From JBDGYW01 sp964580055 (GTDB lineage: Bacteria; Gemmatimonadota; Gemmatimonadetes; Gemmatimonadales; GWC2-71-9): a DNA stretch of 64,000 bases. Location: assembly GCA_964580055.1 (NCBI GenBank), contig CAZOJI010000001.1:62001-126000 (forward strand), read 5' to 3'. Shown in pieces: positions 7,949 to 15,708 of the stretch (its first letter is position 1; the number at the start of each line of letters is the position of its first letter). The position numbers and the translations under genes are program-made. The notes under the pieces were generated by a model. It did no database searches. It saw only the letters and a list, made by a program, of their open reading frames with translations, and was not told the origin of the DNA.

Positions 7949-8626
7949 CTAACGCAGAATCGGACTCCTCGGATGTTTCTCCACCCAATTACGCCAGGCG
8001 GTCAGCTCCACCGGGTATTCTGGGAGGATACGCCCGGCGTAAAACCCGGAGATTGCCAGCAGTCCGCGACCGTCATCGCCTTCCTGGTTCGGAAACCAGA
8101 GGCTTTCGGTCTGATGATCGTAGAGCACGAATGTCGAGCCGTAGGTCCACCCGCTCGCGGCGAGAGTCAGCGTGTCACCTTCGATAACGCGACTGTTCAC
8201 GACAGCCAGGTCCATGAGTGGTCAGTAGCCCGCCGCGATTGGCCGGGAGGCGAGGACGTCGTTTACCACCTCATGGCGCGCCACAATATTCACAGGGTAA
8301 GCCTTGCTGTCGCCTTCCAACGCGGCACCCAGCACCCGGAGCGACGAGGTCAACGACGGGTATCCGTCGTCCCCAGGGAACAAGAACTCGGGCTCCAGGA
8401 TGGGGAGGATCGCGTTGGGACCGAGGCCGAAGTTGAAGCGCTCGGGCTCGAAACCCAGTTCCTCGACCGCGTAGGTGATGTCCCACTCCTTGCCGGTTTG
8501 GTCCATGATAAAGAGGTTGCCGTCGGGGTCCGTCCGCGGCTGTGTGGATTGGGGAAAGGTCGCATCTCCGCAACCCGCCAGCATTGCCAGAGCAACCAGG
8601 GGCAAAACCGTCATCTTGTCGCGCAT
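7949..8626 (-). CDS. DUF3179 lipoprotein with in-frame UGA (probable selenoprotein)
   Basis: Read as one gene of 225 residues with UGA codon 135 (8222-8224) decoded as selenocysteine. ATG at 8626 follows GGAGGTGCAGCG. The N-terminus MTVLPLVALAMLAGCGD is a lipoprotein signal with lipobox LAGC. Before the UGA lie SKAYPVNIVARHEVVND and SRPIAAGY. After it, in the same frame with no gap, come PLMDLAVV, then GSTFVLYDHQTESLW and WRNWVEKHP. Both halves are colinear parts of DUF3179, where the family has Cys in Y-C-P-L exactly where UGA stands. A hairpin suited to a bacterial SECIS follows (8191-8207). Family function is not established; an exported thiol/selenol redox role is plausible. If UGA is a stop, the gene is broken. 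Confidence 0.75.
8191..8207 (-). promoter_or_regulatory. SECIS-like hairpin after UGA codon
   Basis: On the minus strand GGCTGT pairs with ACAGTC (six pairs, one G-U) around the loop CGTGA, beginning 14 bases after the UGA. The loop G in second position and its distance of about 22 bases fit the general rule for bacterial SECIS elements. ACCT just outside can pair with AGGT further on, extending the structure. The hairpin is inside the coding sequence, as expected in bacteria. Confidence 0.45.
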
Positions 8627-9072
8627 CGCTGCACCTCCGTTCTCGAGACTTGACTGCGCTGTTAGGTCCAAATCTCTCTTGTGAACGGTAGGTGGGCTGG
8701 ATGGGCTGGATCTTACAGGAGTCTCCGACGTAGGCCGTTACGTGCAGAGCAATGGAGCTCTGCGTTTTGCACTCCACCGCTGTTTGGAAGCCAAGCCTAT
8801 TCCTCAAAGACAAACAAAGAGCCGAGGGGGGATCTTTTCGGCTCTTGTGACGTAGCGAACCGCGCTTTTGCGGCTGACACCTTGTGAGCCCATACTAAGC
8901 TGAGACTCATCTATCAGTCAATCGGCCGGTGGGTGCTGACGACCGGATTCGAAGCCACGGGACTGGCGGAGGCCACTCGTTGACGTCATCTTAGCCGGCG
9001 AGGGGTACCGCCTCACCAGTACGGAAACCCGATTGTTCTCACACCAACTTTCGAACCTGCATGAGGTTTGCC
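8627..9072. other. Intergenic stretch, no gene seen
   Basis: 446 bases between divergent lipoprotein genes. I find no coding frame with support. A 7-bp hairpin GCAGAGC/GCTCTGC at 8744-8763 is followed by GTTTTG on the plus strand, a weak terminator-like structure with no obvious gene to terminate. The rest holds the promoters for the two flanking genes, which I could not define. Confidence 0.4.
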
Positions 9073-10407
9073 ATGAGACGTTCGCACCTGATCCTTGCCA
9101 CACTCTTGCTCGGATGTTCCTCTTGTGCCCCTGACGTTAGCGAACACGAGGTCGTGGGCCGCCCCTTGCGCGAACGGGCGCAGATCCGATCGGAACTCAA
9201 TCTCACGCGCGTCGACAGGCTGATCCTGCCCGCGATGCGCGCCGCCGACATCGATTGCTGGATTATCATGTCGCGGGAGTTCAACAAGGACTTCGTGATG
9301 GAGTACATCGAGGACAACCTCGAGAACACTCCAGGTGGCCACAGGAACGCATACATCTTCTTCGACGACGGTTCCGACACGCCGCGCAAGATCCTGCTGG
9401 GCACGCACCTGCCGCGGGGGTCGAGGCTGTGGGACGAGATGGTCTCCTATCACCGCGGCCAGGGCGATCAGGGCCCGTCGCTCGCCCCTCTTCTCAGGGA
9501 AACGATCCAAGAGCTAGATCCCCGGCGCATAGGCATAAACGAGTCGCGCACCATCCCTATGGCAGACGGATTGACCGTGGCAATGAAGGATTTCCTCGTT
9601 GACGCTATCGGGCCGCGATACGCGAGCAGGCTCGTGTCGGCGGAGCCGCTGATTGTCGATTTTCTGGACACCAGGCTTCCGGAGGAGATGGATTATTTCC
9701 GCGAGGCTGCCGAGCTCAGCAAGAGGATTCACTGGGGAGTGCTCGATATGATCGAGCCAGGTGTAACCACGCTGGGAGATATGCGCTGGTGGATCTACGA
9801 GACGCTCGCCGAGCTCGATATCGACACCTGGTATTTCCACGGACTGCGGATTCACAGAGAAGGGTCGGAACGTCTGAACGCCGATTCTAACGTGGTGCTG
9901 CCGGGAGACATCATCAACAACGACATCGGCGTGATATACATGGGCTTCCATACCGACTACAAGGGTACGGGCTACGTGTTGAAGCCGGGCGAGATGGAAG
10001 CACCGGCGGGGCTCAAGCAGGCATTCGAGAACGCGCTCCAAGTGCAGGACGCCGTGTTCGAGGTAGCGCGTGCGGGTATACCGGGTCACGAGGTGAAGAC
10101 TCTGTCGGAGGAGGTGTGCGAGGAGTGGGGACTGGATGCCAGCGTCTACTCACATTCGGTGGGGATCGGTGGACACGGAATCGGCGCATGGATCAATCCC
10201 GCCTGGCCGGACAGATACGGGGCCAGGACGCTGCTGCCTCTGCGTGAGGGTGCCTTGTATGCTCTCGAATCACATGCGTTGACGCCGGTTCCCGAGTGGG
10301 GAGGTCAGGTGGTGAGCATCAACACCGAGGAGGACGTCGTGCTCACCGATAGCGGTTTCGAATATGTAGTGCCTCGACAGGAGGAGATTCGGTTGATTGG
10401 GAGGTGA
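9073..10407 (+). CDS. M24-family metallopeptidase lipoprotein (Xaa-Pro peptidase-like)
   Basis: 444 residues from the ATG at 9073, with GAGGT seven bases upstream; an ATG at 9061 is less well placed. The N-terminus MRRSHLILATLLLGCSSC is a lipoprotein signal with Cys after LLLG. The C-terminal pita-bread fold has the full metal set: Asp in NNDIGV, Asp 11 residues on in HTDYKG, His in VGIGGHGIG, Glu in YALESHAL and Glu in INTEEDVVLT. The N-terminal half (about 30-190) is the creatinase/prolidase N domain. It should split Xaa-Pro or related peptides in the periplasm. A close relative lies at 36662-37987, pointing to a shared peptide-scavenging lifestyle. It stands alone in its transcript. Confidence 0.88.
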   Translation: MRRSHLILATLLLGCSSCAPDVSEHEVVGRPLRERAQIRSELNLTRVDRLILPAMRAADIDCWIIMSREFNKDFVMEYIEDNLENTPGGHRNAYIFFDDGSDTPRKILLGTHLPRGSRLWDEMVSYHRGQGDQGPSLAPLLRETIQELDPRRIGINESRTIPMADGLTVAMKDFLVDAIGPRYASRLVSAEPLIVDFLDTRLPEEMDYFREAAELSKRIHWGVLDMIEPGVTTLGDMRWWIYETLAELDIDTWYFHGLRIHREGSERLNADSNVVLPGDIINNDIGVIYMGFHTDYKGTGYVLKPGEMEAPAGLKQAFENALQVQDAVFEVARAGIPGHEVKTLSEEVCEEWGLDASVYSHSVGIGGHGIGAWINPAWPDRYGARTLLPLREGALYALESHALTPVPEWGGQVVSINTEEDVVLTDSGFEYVVPRQEEIRLIGR

Positions 10408-10560
10408 GGTAGGGGCTGCTCCAGCGCCATGTGGAGCTTCCCTACGGCTCACGAGCTTGTTTCGTCGCTTATGCTACGCGGAAAAAACACGGGCTGTTCT
10501 TTGAGCCCCGACTTTCCAACCGAGCGCCATTCCCGGGCGGATTGCGACATGAGACCCGAC

Positions 10561-10728
10561 AAGGAAACACCGCTATGGGCAACGGACCTGGAGCCCATCT
10601 ACTACTGGGTGGCGGAGGAGTTCAACGAAGAGATGGTATTCTACGTCAATTATCAGGGAGCCATAAACGCGCAGCCTAAACGGTGGGGTAACCCCAGGCA
10701 CGGTTACCGTTGTGTTCGTGATCCCTGA
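10561..10728 (+). pseudogene. C-terminal relic resembling DUF1566/FISUMP-type secreted domain
   Basis: The last 40-odd codons read LEPIYYWVAEEFNEEMVFYV, then GAINAQ and end HGYRCVRDP. A YW...V...G...RCVRD ending is typical of DUF1566 (Lcl C-terminal) and FISUMP domains in secreted proteins. Nothing upstream in this frame resembles the rest of such a domain, so this is probably the tail of a lost gene. Confidence 0.35.
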
Positions 10729-10779
10729 CGAGGCACTTCCTATTCGCGCAAATGTGCCGCGATCGAGGCGATAGGACCC

Positions 10780-10941
10780 CTAAACGCTCCCCGACCGCAA
10801 CTCCGAAAAAGGATCTTTCTCCCAATACACCAGAAGAAAGACCCAGATTCCAATGTAGGCGCCGGCCACCACCATGCGGCGGCTGAACTCGATACCGCCG
10901 GTGATGTAGCTGTTGAACGCGAGCGCGGTGAACCACCAATA
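10780..10941 (-). pseudogene. C-terminal relic of a membrane protein
   Basis: The frame after a TGA at 10942-10944 reads WWFTALAFNSYITGG, then VVAGAYIGIWVFLLVYWEKD, ending LRSGSV and TAG at 10780. It has one clear transmembrane helix and a short polar tail, as at the end of a transporter. No N-terminal part is present. I cannot name the family. Confidence 0.35.
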
Positions 10942-11009
10942 TCACAGCCGGCAACTGGGGATTAGATCGTTGGCATCGAGCAACAAGGGCGGCGGCTTTG
11001 GTCCCGCGC

Positions 11010-11047
11010 CAGGGTGGCGCCGCAAATCCTATTGCTGCGCCACCCTG
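11010..11047. terminator. Long hairpin downstream of katG
   Basis: CAGGGTGGCGC pairs with GCGCCACCCTG (11 perfect pairs). After one mismatch GCAA pairs with TTGC around a 6-base loop. It lies 83 bases after the katG stop; TTTGTCTGT follows on the plus strand. It probably stabilises or ends the katG transcript, or that of the rightward M24 gene. Confidence 0.55.
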
Positions 11048-11129
11048 TTTGTCTGTCCACGACTTTTACCTGAGGCCAAGTTTGCCTAAGGCTGTGCCGT
11101 GGAAGCTATCGAAGACCTGTCTCCTCAGA

Positions 11130-13328
11130 TCAGGCCAGGTCGAAGCGGTCGGCGTTCATCACCTTGTCCCAGGCCGCCACGAAGTCTTTCACGAACTTCT
11201 CCTTCGAGTCGTCTTGCGCGTAAACCTCCGAGATCGCCCGGAGTTGGGAGTTCGAACCGAAGACCAGATCGACACGGGTGCCGGTCCACTTCAAGTCTCC
11301 CGTTGCACGATCGCGACCCTCGAACAAGTTGTCGTCCGAGGTCGACTTCCATTCGGTACCCATCTCCAGCAGGTTCACAAAGAAGTCATTGGTGAGCTTC
11401 TCCGGTTGGTCCGTGAACACCCCGTGCTGCGACTGCTCGAAGTTGGCGTTCAGAACGCGCATGCCGCCAACGAGAGCCGTCATCTCGGGCGCGGTCAGCG
11501 TCAGCAGTTGCGCCTTGTCGAGCAGCAACTCCTCCGCGGGCACGGCGTACTTCTTTTTGAGGTAATTCCGGAACCCGTCTGCTACCGGCTCGAGCACGGC
11601 CAACGCGTCCGCGTCCGTCTGCCTCTGCGACGCATCCGTGCGTCCCGGTGAGAAGGGAACTTTCACCTTGACACCAGCGTCCTTCGCCGCCTTCTCGACC
11701 GCGGCACAACCGCCGAGGACGATAAGGTCGGCAAGCGAAACCTTCTTACCGCCGGTTTGCTCGTCGTTGAACGCCTTTTGGATTCTCTTGAGGGTGTTGA
11801 GCGCTTTCTTCAGTCGATCCGGCTGGTTGACTTCCCAATCCTTTTGCGGTGCCAGGCGAATGCGCGCCCCGTTCGCGCCGCCGCGATTGTCGGAGCCGCG
11901 GAACGTGGAGGCCGAGGCCCAAGCTGTCGAGACCAAATCGGAGATCGTGAGCCGTGAATCGAGTATCTTCTTCTTCAGGTTTGCGATGTCTCGCGCTCTG
12001 ATCAGCTTGTGATCTACCGGCGGCACCGGATCTTGCCAGATCAGATCCTCATCAGGGACTTCCGGGCCGAGATATCGAGAGCGCGGGCCCATGTCGCGGT
12101 GTGTGAGCTTGAACCATGCTTTGGCGAACGCCTTCTCGAATTCCTTTGGTTTCTCCAGGAAACGCCGTGCGATCGGCTCGTAGACCGGGTCGAAACGCAG
12201 CGACAGATCTGCGGTGGTCATCATCGGACGGTGCTTCTTCGACGGATCGTGCGCATCGACCACCATGTCCTCTTCGTCCACGTTCTTGGCCAGCCACTGA
12301 TTTGCGCCTGCCGGGCTCTTGACCAGTTCCCACTCGTATTTGAACAAGACCTTCAGATAACCCATGTCCCACTTTGTCGGCTCCGGCTTCCAGGCGCCCT
12401 CGATGCCGCTGCTGATCGTATCGCCGCCCTTACCGCTGCCGAAGCTGCTCTTCCAACCGAGTCCCTGTTCCTCGATTGGGGCGGCCTCCGGTTCCGGGCC
12501 CACATGCGCCGGATCACCCGCGCCGTGGCACTTGCCGAACGTGTGCCCGCCCGCGACCAGCGCGACGGTCTCTTCATCGTTCATGGCCATGCGTGCGAAC
12601 GTCTCTCGGACATCTCGGCCGGACGCTACCGGATCGGGATTGCCGTCCGGCCCTTCCGGATTCACGTAGATCAGGCCCATCTGTACCGCCGCCAGCGGGT
12701 TTTCGAGATCCCGGTCGCCGCTGTAGCGGCTCTTGGGTTCATCACTCGTAGCCAGCCATTCCTCTTCGGCACCCCAGTAGACGTCCTCTTCCGGCTCCCA
12801 AATGTCCTCACGCCCACCGGCGAAGCCGAAGGCCTTGAAGCCCATCGACTCCAGCGCGCAGTTGCCGGCTAGTATCATCAGGTCGGCCCAGGAGATCTTG
12901 TTGCCGTACTTCTGCTTGATCGGCCAAAGCAGCCGGCGCGCTTTGTCGAGGTTGATGTTGTCGGGCCAGCTGTTGAGCGGCGCAAAGCGCTGGTTGCCGG
13001 TTCCCCCGCCCCCTCGGCCGTCGCCCGTGCGGTACGTGCCCGCGCTGTGCCACGCCATACGGATGAAGAGCCCTCCATAATGACCGAAATCCGCAGGCCA
13101 CCAGTCCTGCGAGTCGGTCATCAGCTCGTAGAGATCCTGTTTGAGGGCCTTGAGGTCGAGCTTTTTGAATTCCTCGGCGTAGTTGAAGTCTTCGCCCATC
13201 GGATTGCTCTTGGAAGAGTGCTGATGGAGAATCTTGAAATTTAGCTGGTTCGGCCACCAGTCCACGTTCGTAGTGCCTTTGCCGGCTGTAGGGCTGCCCA
13301 TTACGGGGCCCTTGCTATCGCTGTCCAT
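11130..13328 (-). CDS. katG: Bifunctional catalase-peroxidase
   Basis: 732 residues, the usual length. ATG at 13328 follows GGAGGAAAC. It degrades hydrogen peroxide and oxidises small substrates using heme b. The distal site RMAWHSAGTYR supplies Arg, Trp and His. The Trp joins the Tyr of IYVNPEGPDG and a Met to form the family cross-link needed for catalase activity. The proximal heme ligand is the His of VAGGHTFGK. The C-terminal duplicated domain without heme is complete. The Fur/PerR-type gene lies 88 bases upstream on the same strand, so they are likely co-transcribed and peroxide-induced. No export signal: cytoplasmic. Confidence 0.97.
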   Translation of the reverse strand: MDSDSKGPVMGSPTAGKGTTNVDWWPNQLNFKILHQHSSKSNPMGEDFNYAEEFKKLDLKALKQDLYELMTDSQDWWPADFGHYGGLFIRMAWHSAGTYRTGDGRGGGGTGNQRFAPLNSWPDNINLDKARRLLWPIKQKYGNKISWADLMILAGNCALESMGFKAFGFAGGREDIWEPEEDVYWGAEEEWLATSDEPKSRYSGDRDLENPLAAVQMGLIYVNPEGPDGNPDPVASGRDVRETFARMAMNDEETVALVAGGHTFGKCHGAGDPAHVGPEPEAAPIEEQGLGWKSSFGSGKGGDTISSGIEGAWKPEPTKWDMGYLKVLFKYEWELVKSPAGANQWLAKNVDEEDMVVDAHDPSKKHRPMMTTADLSLRFDPVYEPIARRFLEKPKEFEKAFAKAWFKLTHRDMGPRSRYLGPEVPDEDLIWQDPVPPVDHKLIRARDIANLKKKILDSRLTISDLVSTAWASASTFRGSDNRGGANGARIRLAPQKDWEVNQPDRLKKALNTLKRIQKAFNDEQTGGKKVSLADLIVLGGCAAVEKAAKDAGVKVKVPFSPGRTDASQRQTDADALAVLEPVADGFRNYLKKKYAVPAEELLLDKAQLLTLTAPEMTALVGGMRVLNANFEQSQHGVFTDQPEKLTNDFFVNLLEMGTEWKSTSDDNLFEGRDRATGDLKWTGTRVDLVFGSNSQLRAISEVYAQDDSKEKFVKDFVAAWDKVMNADRFDLA

Positions 13329-13416
13329 GTTTCCTCCTGTCGTGCGTTGGGTTCTTTCCTTAGCTCGCATGTTTTGAAACAGCACCATTGCGTAGATCAC
13401 TAGCAATCAACTGTCT

Positions 13417-13848
13417 CTACTCTGGCCGTGTTCGCTTTTCTTTCCTCGTCCGTCTGCCAGCCACACTACCTCTCATCACGACTTGATACTCACGCACGTT
13501 GAAGCCGTCGACCAGATCTTCACCGGTGACGGAAATCGCATCCCACGGTATGTCGTAGATGCGTCCGGTTTCGTCATCGATGAAGTGATGATGTGCCTCG
13601 ACGTTCGGGTCGAACGCCACGGTTCCCTCGCGCAGTAACTGCGTGCGCAGCAACCCTCTGCTCGCCAGGAGGTTCAGGGTGTTGTATACGGTCGCGCGAG
13701 ATATCGTGGGGCACGTGGCTCGAACGTTTGCCAATACGTCGTCGGCGGTCGGGTGAGCATCCGATGAGAGAACGAATTCAACCACCGCGATTCGCTGCGG
13801 AGTTGGTCGAACTCTGCTGTGGGACAAGATCTGGATTGCGTCAATCAC
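13417..13848 (-). CDS. Fur/PerR-family regulator upstream of katG
   Basis: 143 residues from a GTG at 13848. The winged helix has RVRPTPQRIAVVEFV and SRATVYNTLNLLASRGL, the Fur-family DNA helix. The regulatory metal site is suggested by EAHHHFIDDETGRIYDI. It has no CxxC pairs for structural zinc, unlike typical Fur and PerR; the only Cys is in ATCPTI. Position directly before katG suggests a peroxide sensor repressing katG and itself. There is no Shine-Dalgarno sequence, and the start codon lies 2 bases from an AT-rich palindrome, so the message may be leaderless. The C-terminal tail is very basic (RRTRKEKRTRPE). Confidence 0.85.
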   Translation of the reverse strand: MIDAIQILSHSRVRPTPQRIAVVEFVLSSDAHPTADDVLANVRATCPTISRATVYNTLNLLASRGLLRTQLLREGTVAFDPNVEAHHHFIDDETGRIYDIPWDAISVTGEDLVDGFNVREYQVVMRGSVAGRRTRKEKRTRPE

Positions 13849-13850
13849 AG

Positions 13851-13871
13851 TTTTTATACTGTGTCTAAAAC
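13851..13871. promoter_or_regulatory. PerR/Fur-type operator overlapping the regulator promoter
   Basis: TTTTTATACTGTGTCTAAAAC is an imperfect 21-base palindrome with arms TTTTA-AC and GT-TAAAA, directly next to the regulator's start codon. On the minus strand a TTGACA (-35) lies at 13884-13879 and a TATAAA at 13857-13852, although their spacing is 20. Binding here would block transcription of the regulator and katG. Confidence 0.5.
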
Positions 13872-14084
13872 AAGATTATGTCAAGAGAGGTTGAGGGTCC
13901 ATGCCGGCCCGGTTTTAGGTCGCGCGCGGCGTTTTGATCTCCTGGGATTTTCAAACTGAGGTTTTGAGGGTCATGGAAATCCGGTCACCATACCACGCGC
14001 TTTCGCTTGCACACGATCGCAAATCGCATCTCGGACTAAGTTGGGGGCAGAGCAGGAAACAGACCGAAGCAACGAAGTAATTTC

Positions 14085-14251
14085 GGCTGTGAGAACCGAG
14101 CGCGGGTTCGGTTACGAGGTCTATGGCGCACCAAACATCTCTACGAGAAGTCGTTCCAGGCGAAAGAGCACAACCAATCCATTGGGCTTGGCGAAATAGA
14201 CTATGAGGTCAACGTCGGAATCGTGACTTACTCATCACGAAATGCAGAGCC
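14085..14251 (-). pseudogene. MNT-type nucleotidyltransferase relic
   Basis: On the minus strand GSAFRDE (14251-14231) is followed, after a TAA and a frame change, by DSDVDLIVYFAKPNGLVVLF and RLERLLVEMFGAP, then TAG at 14121. A further frame change gives IDLVTEPALGS. Together these are the GSxxR...SDxDL pocket and the downstream helix and strand of an MNT antitoxin. Two frameshifts and a stop make it non-functional. An intact HEPN-MNT pair lies at 6164-6857. Confidence 0.6.
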
Positions 14252-14571
14252 GGAGCCCCAGATCCATCATGTAGGGGATCCACATGTCGATGCTCAACCC
14301 GGGTGCCGTGAAGCTCTGTAGCCTCTCGGAAGCTCGCGGCGAGTAGCCATAGCAAGAAGCGATAGGAGAGCCGGTTCATCGTGCGAGGTTGCCTGCTTCG
14401 ATCCGGTCAAAGGCTGCTCGGGCGAGCGCCTGCAGCCTATCCGCCTCGGCCGCCAAGAGATCCTCGAGCGATCCGTTGTTGTATTGTGCGATACAACACG
14501 GAGCAGTAGTCCAGTTGGTTCCGGTTGGGCGATTTTAGAAAGCAGAACTTCAATTACTTGTCTCTACCCAA

Positions 14572-14647
14572 CTGCCAAAATGGCGCCATAATGTCCTTTG
14601 TTTCACGGGACGCCCCGAAAACGTTGAGAAAGCCGCCATTTTGGCAG
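14572..14647. promoter_or_regulatory. Paired palindromic motifs before the Hsp20 operon
   Basis: CTGCCAAAATGGCG at 14572-14585 returns inverted as CGCCATTTTGGCAG at 14634-14647, a perfect 14-base match 48 bases apart. Each copy is itself a near-palindrome, TGCCA-AAA-TGGCG. They lie 90-165 bases upstream of the first Hsp20 start and probably bind a heat-shock regulator as two dimers, or form one long mRNA hairpin. It is not the CIRCE sequence. Confidence 0.5.
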
Positions 14648-14737
14648 CCTTGGTTGGGCACACTGGTTGCTCAAGGGTTCAACGGAACAGAAGAAGTCGA
14701 AATGAGTTCATTAACCACAGGTGGAGGTCACGAAGCC

Positions 14738-15196
14738 ATGATAGTCACACGAATTCGACCCAGGAGGGCGTGGGACTGGAACCAGGGAGAGTTTGACCGG
14801 ATGCGTCGGGACATGGCGCGCCTGCAAGACGCCATGACGCGAGGCTTCTTCCCTGAAGGCGGTCCCAGGATGTTCCCATTGCTCAACGTGTCGCAGGACA
14901 AAGACAATCTGTTCGTCCGAGCAGAGCTGCCTGGCGTGAAGTCATCAGATCTCGATGTCTCGGTCAAGGACAGCAGCTTAACCATCTCTGGAAACCGAGA
15001 TCTCGGCGCAGAGTCCGAGGGTGTGAGTTATCACCGCCGGGAGAGGGAAGGCGGGTCTTTCAGCCGCACGATTGAGCTGCCGTGTCCGTTCGACCGCGAC
15101 AAGGTCGCTGCGGATTTCGAGAACGGCGTATTGTCGATCACCCTGCCGATGGCCGAGGAAACGAAGCCGAAGCAGATAAACGTGAAAGCCGGCTGA
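14738..15196 (+). CDS. Hsp20 small heat-shock protein
   Basis: 152 residues from the ATG at 14738, with GGAGGT upstream; an ATG at 14702 is possible but has a poor ribosome site. Small heat-shock proteins are ATP-independent holdases that bind unfolding proteins. The alpha-crystallin domain spans about 45-150: FPLLNVSQDKDNLFVRAELP, then SDLDVSVKDSSLTISG, YHRREREGGSFSRTIELP, and FENGVLSITLP with the conserved GVL. The C-terminal tail lacks a clear IxI motif (KQINVKAG). It is followed by a second Hsp20 gene after 39 bases and then a J-domain gene, a stress operon. Confidence 0.93.
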   Translation: MIVTRIRPRRAWDWNQGEFDRMRRDMARLQDAMTRGFFPEGGPRMFPLLNVSQDKDNLFVRAELPGVKSSDLDVSVKDSSLTISGNRDLGAESEGVSYHRREREGGSFSRTIELPCPFDRDKVAADFENGVLSITLPMAEETKPKQINVKAG

Positions 15197-15235
15197 ACCG
15201 GCGTGCGACGCCAAGAATGAATGGAGGTAATGAAA

Positions 15236-15646
15236 ATGGCAAAAGAGAAAACGCATGAGGTCCAGACGGTAGAGCATGATGAAGACTCCACTGCTCTGGA
15301 GCAGACCAGACCCGGTCCGGTATTCGTGCCGGCAGTAGATATCTTCGAAGAAAACGGCAACATCACCATGTTGGCGGACATGCCCGGTGTGAAGCCTGAA
15401 GACCTAACGATCGACCTGCGGGAGAACGTGCTCACGATGGCCGGTGACGCGAGCGCTCCTGAATCCGAAGGAGAGGCTGAATTGGTTCGCGAGTACCACG
15501 TCGGTCGCTTCTATCGTCAGTTCACGGTCTCGGACAGGATCGATCGAGACAAGATTGAGGCCAATCTGACGGATGGAGTGTTGCGGTTGGTGCTGCCCAA
15601 GGCAGAGGCCAGCAAACCGCGGCAAATCGCTATCAAGTCCGGATAA
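15236..15646 (+). CDS. Hsp20 small heat-shock protein, second copy
   Basis: 136 residues. I start at the ATG at 15236, seven bases after GGAGGT; ATGs at 15221 and 15230 lie on or next to that site. It carries an acidic N-terminal tail (VEHDEDSTALEQ) and the alpha-crystallin domain: FVPAVDIFEENGNITMLADM, PEDLTIDLRENVLTMAG, FYRQFTVSDRIDRDKIEANL, DGVLRLVLPKAEASKP. It ends RQIAIKSG. It differs clearly from the first Hsp20 (N-terminus and loop), so the pair may form mixed oligomers. A perfect GC hairpin follows 7 bases after the stop. Confidence 0.93.
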   Translation: MAKEKTHEVQTVEHDEDSTALEQTRPGPVFVPAVDIFEENGNITMLADMPGVKPEDLTIDLRENVLTMAGDASAPESEGEAELVREYHVGRFYRQFTVSDRIDRDKIEANLTDGVLRLVLPKAEASKPRQIAIKSG

Positions 15647-15652
15647 ATACAT

Positions 15653-15678
15653 CGGCGCGCCGGCCTACCGGCGCGCCG
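15653..15678. terminator. GC-rich hairpin after the Hsp20 pair
   Basis: CGGCGCGCCGG pairs perfectly with CCGGCGCGCCG around the loop CCTA. No T-run follows, so it may slow 3' decay or partly terminate before the J-domain gene, which starts 30 bases later. Confidence 0.55.
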
Positions 15679-15708
15679 TACTCCACTCAAAAACCAAGTC
15701 GGCGAGCA

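Larger units (their letters stand above)
10408..11129. other. Gene-free stretch with two coding relics and a strong hairpin
   Basis: 722 bases downstream of the M24 gene and of katG (convergent). It holds a short C-terminal relic on each strand (10561-10728 plus, 10780-10941 minus) and a long hairpin at 11010-11047. No intact gene is visible. Confidence 0.5.
13872..14737. other. Long intergenic region with MNT relic and paired operator motifs
   Basis: About 865 bases between the Fur-type gene and the first Hsp20 gene. It holds a broken nucleotidyltransferase (14085-14251, minus). A short minus-strand frame ends LQALARAAFDRIEAGNLAR with TGA near 14380, which I cannot name. Two copies of a palindromic motif precede the chaperone genes (14572-14647). 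Confidence 0.5.

Noticed and set aside
7637..8653. A 338-codon plus-strand frame
   Set aside because: It runs opposite the DUF3179 gene and the activase relic, both of which show real family motifs; this frame shows none.
8744..8768. Hairpin with GTTTTG as an intrinsic terminator
   Set aside because: No gene on the plus strand ends before it, the stem is only 7 bp and the T-run is short.
10942..10944. TGA before the membrane-protein relic as a second selenocysteine codon
   Set aside because: The sequence before the TGA does not continue a protein in frame, and no Sec-containing family fits; it is simply the edge of a decayed gene.
14525..14737. Upstream extension of the first Hsp20 reading frame
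   Set aside because: It crosses the operator-like palindromes and has no ribosome site; the ATG at 14738 follows GGAGGT and starts a normal Hsp20.
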